NCBI GenBank assembly: GCA_022745215.1
Contig: JAIIWC010000075.1
Coordinates: 1-6,064 of the forward strand
Source of the DNA: Collinsella sp.
GTDB lineage: Bacteria; Actinomycetota; Coriobacteriia; Coriobacteriales; Coriobacteriaceae
Length of the DNA stretch: 6,064 bases
Direction of reading: 5' to 3'
Below the pieces are notes generated by a model. The model searched no databases and was not told the origin of the DNA. It saw only the letters and a list, made by a program, of their open reading frames with translations. A program made the translations under genes and the position numbers. Positions 1 through 4,846 of this stretch are shown one piece after another. Numbering within the stretch: position 1 is the stretch's first letter; each line of letters begins with the position of its first letter.

Positions 1-83
1 CAACCGAAGAGGAGGCGGGGGCGCAAGGCGCCCGGATGCGTCGTGCCGAAATGTCGCGAAGCGCGCGGTTGACAAAACTATAG
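1..83 (+). CDS. Possible 3' end of a convergent plus-strand gene (partial, uncertain)
   Basis: One plus-strand frame is open from the left edge to a TAG at 81-83 and would give 26 C-terminal residues, beginning TEEEAGAQGARM and ending SARLTKL. Its mixed acidic/basic composition and absence of AGA/AGG codons look more protein-like than the other two plus frames, which stop at 70-72 and 119-121. If real, it is the tail of a gene converging on folC, with the hairpin at 111-177 between the two. The piece is too short to assign a family, and the minus strand is also open here but has no ATG or ribosome binding site. A small GC hairpin (19-24 with 28-33) lies inside. Low certainty. Confidence 0.22.
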   Translation, partial: TEEEAGAQGARMRRAEMSRSARLTKL

Positions 84-110
84 AGACACGTCCCAAATTG
101 ACTGCTTTTG

Positions 111-177
111 AGTTGCGGTGATATACGGACTGTTTGAGGCTTCTGGCTTGTAAAACAGTCCCTATTTCACCGCAACT
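111..177. repeat. Long imperfect inverted repeat (hairpin) downstream of folC
   Basis: Positions 111-135 pair with 153-177 at 23 of 25 positions, with T/T (122/166) and C/C (126/162) mismatches and a 17-nt loop. The stem begins 15 bp past the folC stop codon. Neither strand has a clear T-run after the stem, so it is not a textbook intrinsic terminator, although it could stop or stabilise folC transcripts or act in both directions between convergent genes. The length and near-symmetry suggest a REP-like dispersed palindrome; that is inference. Confidence 0.6.
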
Positions 178-191
178 GATGAGGGGATGGG

Positions 192-1535
192 TTAACGGAG
201 CAGGCCGGCTACTTCGCCGGCTAGGGTTATGGTGCCGGCTGCTACGAAGGGCTCGTTGGCCGCATCGAAGGCCGCAAGGGCCTCGGAAACGCTCGGATAT
301 ACGCCCGCAAGCTTATCGGCATCAACGAGGGCAGCGAGCTCCTCTGCCGGCAGGGCGCGATCGGAGTCGGTCTGGGTCACGACCACGCGCGGGAACGCCG
401 GAACCAGCACGTCGACGATACCTGCCACGTCCTTGTCAGCCAGCGCGGCGCACAGCAGTGTGGGGCGATTCTCCACGCACGGATCGATCTCGTCCAGCGC
501 GCTCACAAAGTTCTCGCAGCTCTGAGGGTTATGGCAGGCATCGATCAGCTTGAGCGGATCGGTCGCCAGTACATCAAAGCGACCCGGCGTGGGACAACCC
601 ATAAGCGACGCATCGAGCTTGTCATGATCGAGCTCGCGACCCAGATACCCCTCGCACAGCATAATCGCGCACGCAGCATTCTGCGGCTGATACGCCGGCT
701 TGACCATGCTCGACGTGTAAATCGCACGCGGCGTGGTGCAGCTGAACTCCACCGTATCGCCCACATGTGCCGGGACCTTGGTCGTGGCATGGTTCACCAC
801 GAGCGGAACAACGCCACACGCGCGACAACGCGCATCCATCACGCGCTGAACGCTCGCCTCGTGGGTACCCTCGCCCAAAACAACCAAACGCCCAGGCTTA
901 ATAACCGCAGCCTTCTCCCCCGCAATGGCCTCGAGCGTATCGCCAAGGACCTTCGTATGGTCGAGCCCAATGCCCGTAATGGCAACGGCCACGGGATCGG
1001 TCGCACTCGTAGCGTCCCAACGTCCACCCATGCCGACCTCGAGCATGGCAACATCCACCGCAGCCTCGGCAAACACGACAAGTGCGGCAGCCGTCAGCAG
1101 GTCAAACGGTGTGATGGTATAGGCGCGCTCCCCCGCCGCCACACGACGGGCATTCACGCGATGTCCCGCCTCAACAGCAGCCGAAACGCCACGGGCAAAG
1201 GCCTCGTCGCTCACAACGCACCCATCGACCTCCATACGCTCGGGATAGCGCACCAGCTGCGGCGACGTATACAGCGAGGTCTTGAGTCCCTCACCACGAA
1301 GAATGGCAGCCGAAAAACGCGTAGTCGAGGTCTTGCCATTGGTACCGGCGACCTGAATGCAATCAAAATACTCATCCGGACGTCCCAGCTCATCGAGCAT
1401 ATCGACAACCGTCTCAAGCAGAGGCCCAGCATCCCCAGAAATCCGCCCCGTATCAGCAGCCAGCCCAACAGCCTCATCAAACGAAAGCAACTCAAACGAG
1501 AACGGCACAGAATACGACCCCGAACGCTTAGCCAT
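192..1535 (-). CDS. folC: Bifunctional dihydrofolate synthase / folylpolyglutamate synthase
   Basis: Cytosolic Mur-ligase-family enzyme, 447 aa, that uses ATP to join glutamate to dihydropteroate and to extend the polyglutamate tail of folates, keeping them in the cell. Visible motifs in order: P-loop GTNGKTS (64-70), YTSPQL with the following ERM (89-101), EVGMGGRWDATS (166-177), ITGIGLDH (186-193), PGR (317-319) and the C-terminal-domain DACHNP (332-337). Length and motif order fit full-length FolC. The ATG at 1535 is preferred because GGGGGA lies 9 nt upstream. The frame stays open upstream (ATG at 1571, GTG at 1610), but that stretch overlaps a terminator hairpin and would add a hydrophobic leader unexpected for a cytosolic enzyme. 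Oddity: TSPQ replaces the usual TSPH. Both activities are inferred from family; one could have been lost. Confidence 0.95.
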   Translation of the reverse strand: MAKRSGSYSVPFSFELLSFDEAVGLAADTGRISGDAGPLLETVVDMLDELGRPDEYFDCIQVAGTNGKTSTTRFSAAILRGEGLKTSLYTSPQLVRYPERMEVDGCVVSDEAFARGVSAAVEAGHRVNARRVAAGERAYTITPFDLLTAAALVVFAEAAVDVAMLEVGMGGRWDATSATDPVAVAITGIGLDHTKVLGDTLEAIAGEKAAVIKPGRLVVLGEGTHEASVQRVMDARCRACGVVPLVVNHATTKVPAHVGDTVEFSCTTPRAIYTSSMVKPAYQPQNAACAIMLCEGYLGRELDHDKLDASLMGCPTPGRFDVLATDPLKLIDACHNPQSCENFVSALDEIDPCVENRPTLLCAALADKDVAGIVDVLVPAFPRVVVTQTDSDRALPAEELAALVDADKLAGVYPSVSEALAAFDAANEPFVAAGTITLAGEVAGLLR

Positions 1536-1544
1536 AACCCAAAG

Positions 1545-1550
1545 TCCCCC
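1545..1550 (-). promoter_or_regulatory. folC ribosome binding site
   Basis: On the minus strand GGGGGA sits 9 nt before the ATG at 1535. It is not a perfect AGGAGG, but it is better placed than the GAGGGG that lies about 13 nt before the alternative ATG at 1571, so it favours the 1535 start. Confidence 0.5.
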
Positions 1551-1557
1551 ATAACAG

Positions 1558-1590
1558 AAAAAGAGGCCCATCAAAAAGAATGAGCCCCTC
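1558..1590 (-). terminator. Intrinsic terminator (or attenuator) between valS and folC
   Basis: Read on the minus strand, GAGG then CTCAT pairs with ATGGG then CCTC (1587-1590 with 1563-1566, 1580-1584 with 1567-1571, one G-U pair, a 2-nt bulge at 1585-1586). The loop is 8 nt and five T follow (1562-1558). This is the only hairpin in the window with a proper T-run. It should end transcripts coming from valS. It finishes 22 nt before the folC ATG, so folC either starts from a promoter overlapping it or depends on read-through. The plus strand has no T-run after the stem, so the orientation is minus. Confidence 0.6.
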
Positions 1591-1689
1591 GCGTTAACAA
1601 TATCAGCCACTACCCGCTTGCAGTGAGATCAAGGCATCAGCCATGTAGCCGTGACGGGCAGCGGACGCCCCGTAACCGCTGTGGGAGCG

Positions 1690-1791
1690 GTTTGGGGCTT
1701 TGCTCGATACAAGTTCCGCACGAGCCGAAGGCCACTTAATGTGGACTTCGTGCGAGCAGGACTGTCCGCAGTAGCGAGCAATGCCCCAAAC
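1690..1791. repeat. Long hairpin downstream of valS with a conserved repeat core
   Basis: Outer arms 1690-1710 and 1771-1791 are inverted repeats matching at 19 of 21 positions (mismatches 1699/1782 and 1707/1774). They enclose the repeat core at 1714-1763. The element lies 18 bp past the valS stop. A separate small perfect hairpin, ACCGCT/AGCGGT (1675-1680 with 1686-1691, 5-nt loop), abuts and slightly overlaps the left arm. No T-run follows the stem on either strand. The arms share no evident sequence with those of the hairpin at 4527-4641. The remaining valS-folC DNA (1591-1674) shows nothing convincing. Confidence 0.65.
1714..1763 (+). repeat. Dispersed palindromic repeat core, copy 1
   Basis: This 50-bp segment matches the reverse complement of 4561-4611 at about 48 of 51 aligned positions: two substitutions and one 1-base gap. 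It folds as CGCACG (1717-1722) with CGTGCG (1749-1754), a 5-nt bulge AGCCG, then 1728-1735 with 1741-1748 around the loop TTAAT. In this copy one inner pair is broken (G1731 opposite A1745), whereas copy 2 is fully paired. Intergenic position, palindromy and duplication support a repeat family; its name and copy number cannot be read from this window. Confidence 0.7.
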
Positions 1792-1809
1792 AGCGTCCCC
1801 CAGTAACGC

Positions 1810-4506
1810 CTACGAGAAGTCAGCAACCTGCGAGGTAAGCGCCGCCAGGATCTCCTTGAGCTCAGCTGCACGGTCCCTCTTCTTCTGGACAACCGCGGGC
1901 GCGGCCTTGGCCACAAAGCCCTCGTTGGCGAGCGTCTTCTCGCAGCCGGCGAGCTCCTTCTGGGCCGCGGCGATCTCCTTCTCCAGGCGCGCCTTCTCGG
2001 CCGAAAGGTCGACCTTGCCCTCGAGCACCACAAAGACCTCGACGCCACTGTCGACGACGGCGATGCTCGCAGCCGGCTTCTCGACGTCGGTACCCATGAC
2101 CAGCGAAGCGGTGTTTGCCAGCGGCTCAATCGTGGAGCGCAGGCTCTCGAGCTTCTCGATATCCTCGGCACCGGCGCGCACGACCACGTCGAGCTCGGCC
2201 TTGGGGCTCAGGCGATAACGCGAACGTGTGGCGCGGGCGGCCGAAACGACGGTGCGGCACAGCTCAAACGCGCGCTCGGCGGGCTCGTCGATGTACTTGG
2301 CGTAGTCGGCGGGCTCGGGCCACTTGGCGATCATGAGCGCCTCGGCGCGGTCCACGTTGCCCTCGGCATCCAGGTCGAGCACGCTCGCCGGCATGTTGTC
2401 CCAGATCTCCTCGGTGACAAACGGCATGAGCGGGTGCATCAGGCGAATGGAGGTGTCGAGCACAAAGATCAGGTTGCGCTGAGCCTGCAGACGGCCCTCG
2501 CCCTTCAGGCGGGCCTTGGTGACCTCGACGTACCAGTCGCAGACCTCGTTCCAGAAGAACTGCTGCACGCCGCGGGCCATATCGCCAAAGGTGTAGTTCT
2601 CAATACCCTCGGTGACCATCTTGACGGCCTTTGCCAGGCGGCTGAACATCCAGGCGTCGGCCGGCGTTTCCACGACGGGCTCGCCGGGCGTGTATCCCTC
2701 CATGTTCATAAGCAGGAAGCGGCTGGCGTTCCAGATCTTGGTCACAAAGCTCTTGGCCTGATCGGTACGCGGGCTGTCGATGAGCTTCTTGGTCTTCTTA
2801 TCGATGTTCGCGTCGAACTTAACGTCCTGGTTGTTGGTGCACAGCGTAAGCAGGTTGTAGCGCATGGCGTCGGCGCCGTACATGCCGATGAGGTCCATGG
2901 GGTCAACGCCGTTGCCCTTGGACTTGGACATGCGGCTACCGTCCTTGGCCAGGATCGTCGGGTAGATGACGACGTCCTTAAACGGCACCTCGTCCAGGAA
3001 GTACAGCGAGCTCATGACCATGCGGGCGACCCACAGCGCGATGATGTCGCGCGCGGTGACGAGCGCCGTCGTGGGGTGATGGCCCTCGAGCAGCTCCGGC
3101 TTTTGCGGCCAGCCCTGCGTGGCGAAGGTCCACAGCTGCGAGCTAAACCAGGTGTCCAGCACGTTCTCGTCCTGATGGATGTGATGGCCGCCGCACTTGG
3201 GGCACACGTCGGTGTCCTCGGTAAGCGCGTCCTCCCAGCCGCAGTCCTCGCAGTAGAACACGGGGATGCGGTGACCCCACCACAGCTGACGGCTGATGCA
3301 CCAGTCCTTGAGGTTCTCCATCCAGGTGGTGTAGGTCTGCGTCCAGCGCGCGGGATGGAAGGTGACCTTGCCGGAGTTGACAGCGTCGAGCGCCGGCCCC
3401 TTGAGCTTGTCGACGGCCACGAACCACTGCTCGGAAAGCCACGGCTCCAGGGCGGAGTCGCAACGGTAGCAGTGCATGACGGAGTGATCGTGCTCCTCGA
3501 TGTGGTCGAGCAGGTCGTGCTCATCGAACCACTTGATGACGGCCTCGCGGCACTCGTCGCGCGTCATGCCGGTGAACTCGCCGTAGCCCTCGACGACCAC
3601 CGCATGCTCGTCAAAGATGTTGATCTGCGGCAGGTCGTGGGCCTGACCCATGGCGTAGTCGTTGGGGTCGTGGGCCGGGGTGACCTTAACGAAGCCGGAA
3701 CCAAAGTTGGCGTCGACATGCCAATCCTCAAAGATGGGGATCTCGCGATTGACGATCGGAAGCATAACGGTCTTACCCACGAAGGCTGCCTTCTCGGGAT
3801 CCTTCGGGGAGACGGCGACGCCCGTGTCGCCGAGCATGGTCTCGGGGCGCGTGGTGGCGACGACGATGTAGTCCTGGCCGTTGACCGGCTCGGTCAGCGG
3901 GTAGCGCAGGTGCCAAAGGTGGCCCTTCTCGTCCTTGTACTCGGCCTCGTCATCCGAGATGGCGGTGGTGCAGTTGGGGCACCAGTTGACGATGCGCTTG
4001 CCGCGATAGATCAGGCCGTCGTGGTACCAGTCGCAGAAGACCTTGCGCACGGCCTGGGCGTAGTCCTCGTCCATGGTGAAGCGCTCGTTATCGAAGTCGA
4101 CGGAGCAGCCCATGCGCTTGATCTGCTCGACGATGATGCCGCCGTACTCGTGGGTCCAGTCCCAGCAGGCGTCGACAAACTTGTCACGGCCGATCTCCAG
4201 GCGACTGATGCCCTCGCTCTTGAGTTTCTTGTCGACCTTGGTCTGCGTGGCGATACCGGCGTGGTCGGTGCCGAGCACCCAGCGCGTGGACTTGCCGCGC
4301 ATGCGGGCCATGCGGATGATGGCGTCCTGGATGGAGTCGTCGGTGGCGTGGCCCATGTGGAGCTTGCCGGTCACGTTGGGAGGCGGAATGGTGACGGTGC
4401 AGTCGCCCACGCCCTCGCGGCGCTTGTAGTAGCCGCCGTCGAGCCACTTCTGCAGGATCGCCGGCTCGTTGGTCGACGGATCGTAGTTCTTGGGCATTTC
4501 TTCCAT
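1810..4506 (-). CDS. valS: Valyl-tRNA synthetase (class I)
   Basis: Cytosolic enzyme, 898 aa, that activates valine with ATP, loads it on tRNA-Val and hydrolyses mischarged Thr-tRNA-Val. Motifs in order: HMGH (50-53, HIGH-type) after PPPNVTGKL; CPNC (176-179); editing-domain ATTRPETMLGDT (217-228) and TPAHDPNDY (276-284); CYRC (346-349); cysteine pairs at 419/422 and 435/438, likely zinc-binding; LDTWFSSQLWTF (450-461); RMSKS (525-529, KMSKS-type); anticodon-binding region from about 580; and a C-terminal coiled coil (about 832-895) that contacts tRNA. Length is normal for bacterial ValRS. The ATG at 4506 has AAGGGAG at good spacing; an in-frame ATG at 4497 is less well placed. A lysine-rich stretch, DKKTKKLIDSPRTDQ (569-583), precedes KIWNASRF and looks less typical than in common ValRS. 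The gene is bracketed by inverted copies of a palindromic repeat. Confidence 0.98.
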   Translation of the reverse strand: MEEMPKNYDPSTNEPAILQKWLDGGYYKRREGVGDCTVTIPPPNVTGKLHMGHATDDSIQDAIIRMARMRGKSTRWVLGTDHAGIATQTKVDKKLKSEGISRLEIGRDKFVDACWDWTHEYGGIIVEQIKRMGCSVDFDNERFTMDEDYAQAVRKVFCDWYHDGLIYRGKRIVNWCPNCTTAISDDEAEYKDEKGHLWHLRYPLTEPVNGQDYIVVATTRPETMLGDTGVAVSPKDPEKAAFVGKTVMLPIVNREIPIFEDWHVDANFGSGFVKVTPAHDPNDYAMGQAHDLPQINIFDEHAVVVEGYGEFTGMTRDECREAVIKWFDEHDLLDHIEEHDHSVMHCYRCDSALEPWLSEQWFVAVDKLKGPALDAVNSGKVTFHPARWTQTYTTWMENLKDWCISRQLWWGHRIPVFYCEDCGWEDALTEDTDVCPKCGGHHIHQDENVLDTWFSSQLWTFATQGWPQKPELLEGHHPTTALVTARDIIALWVARMVMSSLYFLDEVPFKDVVIYPTILAKDGSRMSKSKGNGVDPMDLIGMYGADAMRYNLLTLCTNNQDVKFDANIDKKTKKLIDSPRTDQAKSFVTKIWNASRFLLMNMEGYTPGEPVVETPADAWMFSRLAKAVKMVTEGIENYTFGDMARGVQQFFWNEVCDWYVEVTKARLKGEGRLQAQRNLIFVLDTSIRLMHPLMPFVTEEIWDNMPASVLDLDAEGNVDRAEALMIAKWPEPADYAKYIDEPAERAFELCRTVVSAARATRSRYRLSPKAELDVVVRAGAEDIEKLESLRSTIEPLANTASLVMGTDVEKPAASIAVVDSGVEVFVVLEGKVDLSAEKARLEKEIAAAQKELAGCEKTLANEGFVAKAAPAVVQKKRDRAAELKEILAALTSQVADFS

Positions 4507-4510
4507 ATAT

Positions 4511-4519
4511 CTCTCCCTT
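4511..4519 (-). promoter_or_regulatory. valS ribosome binding site
   Basis: The minus strand reads AAGGGAGAG then ATAT then ATG. The GGGAG core ends 6 nt before the ATG at 4506, a good Shine-Dalgarno spacing, and it fixes the start. It lies only 8 bp beyond the foot of the 26-bp stem at 4527-4641, so folding of that hairpin in the leader could affect ribosome access. Confidence 0.75.
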
Positions 4520-4526
4520 GCCCACC

Positions 4527-4641
4527 GGGGAGGAATGTAGGCCCGATTTTCGCTCGGTCAAGTCCTGACTCGCACGAAGACCACATTAAGTGGTCTTCGG
4601 CTCGTGCGGAATCTACGAAAATCGGGCCTACATTCCTCCCC
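4527..4641. repeat. Long hairpin with perfect 26-bp outer stem just upstream of valS
   Basis: Arms 4527-4552 and 4616-4641 are perfect reverse complements over 26 bp. Between them sits a second hairpin, the repeat core at 4561-4611. The outer foot is 20 bp from the valS ATG. No T-run follows on either strand, so it is not an intrinsic terminator. If transcription of valS begins upstream, the element lies in the valS 5' leader as a long, stable RNA hairpin. No T-box motif such as GGGTGGTACC is seen, so this is not a recognisable T-box leader. Confidence 0.8.
4561..4611 (-). repeat. Dispersed palindromic repeat core, copy 2
   Basis: This 51-bp segment is the inverted copy of 1714-1763 (about 48 of 51 positions identical). 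It folds with 14 fully paired bases: 4571-4576 with 4603-4608, and 4577-4584 with 4590-4597, a 5-nt bulge at 4598-4602 and the loop 4585-4589. Because the copies are opposite in orientation, valS sits between inverted repeats. The similarity stops at the outer stems, which differ completely between the two loci. Confidence 0.7.
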
Positions 4642-4689
4642 TTAGGTATCGATTACTTCAGTCTGAAGGTACTAACTTGACAATCTCAC

Positions 4690-4698
4690 AGAATAGCA
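4690..4698 (-). promoter_or_regulatory. Candidate extended -10 promoter for valS
   Basis: The minus strand reads TGCTATTCT, an extended -10 element, with only a weak -35 (TTTTCG, 16 bp upstream). The imperfect palindrome CAGGTATGCCTG (4699-4710) lies between them and could be an operator. Transcription from here would start near 4683 and give a leader of about 177 nt containing the whole 26-bp-stem hairpin. This is the best promoter-like signal I see between clpX and valS, but it is weak. Confidence 0.22.
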
Positions 4699-4716
4699 CA
4701 GGCATACCTGCCGAAA

Positions 4717-4798
4717 AGGGACAGGTTTATTTTGGTAGGTTTTATCAGGGGAAACGACAGTTGCCCATATAAAAACCGACCAAAATAAACCTGTCCCT
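4717..4798. repeat. Long palindrome with GGGACAGG ends (REP-like)
   Basis: A perfect 20-bp inverted repeat (4717-4736 with 4779-4798) continues, after one mismatch (4737/4778), for 6 more pairs (4738-4743 with 4772-4777), so 26 of 27 positions pair around a 28-nt loop. The ends read AGGGACAGG and CCTGTCCCT, and the arms are AT-rich inside. The shape and GGGACAG ends recall REP-type palindromes mobilised by IS200-like REP-associated transposases; that link is inference, as no such transposase gene is present here. Confidence 0.7.
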
Positions 4799-4804
4799 AA
4801 ATGG

Positions 4805-4834
4805 CAGGCCCCGCGGTGGTTGCCGCGGGGCCTG
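4805..4834 (-). terminator. GC-rich terminator-like hairpin after clpX
   Basis: A perfect 12-bp, almost all G/C stem (4805-4816 with 4823-4834) has a 6-nt loop and starts 12 bp past the clpX stop. The position is right for clpX termination, but the minus strand continues with GCCATTTAGGG, a poor T-run, so it is a non-canonical terminator as often seen in high-GC genomes, or a transcript-stabilising hairpin. Confidence 0.6.
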
Positions 4835-4846
4835 GATTCAAGCTAT

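Noticed and set aside
69..83. TTGACA with a nearby TATAGA on the plus strand
   Set aside because: The two boxes are only about 5 bp apart, so they cannot form one promoter, and no credible gene follows on that strand.
531..1583. 350-codon open frame on the plus strand opposite folC
   Set aside because: Mirror frame of folC; arginine- and histidine-rich translation with no recognisable motif.
1603..1644. 13-residue minus-strand mini-frame upstream of the folC terminator, considered as an attenuation leader peptide
   Set aside because: No Shine-Dalgarno before its ATG and no run of codons that would sense an amino acid.
1536..1809. Tetrahydrofolate riboswitch upstream of folC
   Set aside because: I looked for the conserved pattern of the known THF riboswitch and saw no matching core; only simple hairpins are present.
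2434..4680. 748-codon open frame on the plus strand opposite valS
   Set aside because: It lies antisense to a clearly functional valS and arises from the codon bias of that GC-rich gene; the translation shows no domain, and its end runs through the hairpin repeats.
4677..4682. Perfect TTGACA on the plus strand
   Set aside because: No -10-like sequence at 16-18 bp and no plus-strand gene downstream.
4590..4772. 60-codon plus-strand frame in the clpX-valS gap
   Set aside because: It is made almost wholly of the two palindromes and has no convincing ribosome binding site.
4507..4846. T-box riboswitch upstream of valS
   Set aside because: No antiterminator motif of the GGGTGGTACC type and no specifier-loop arrangement is visible; the GC hairpin at 4805-4834 is a simple stem.
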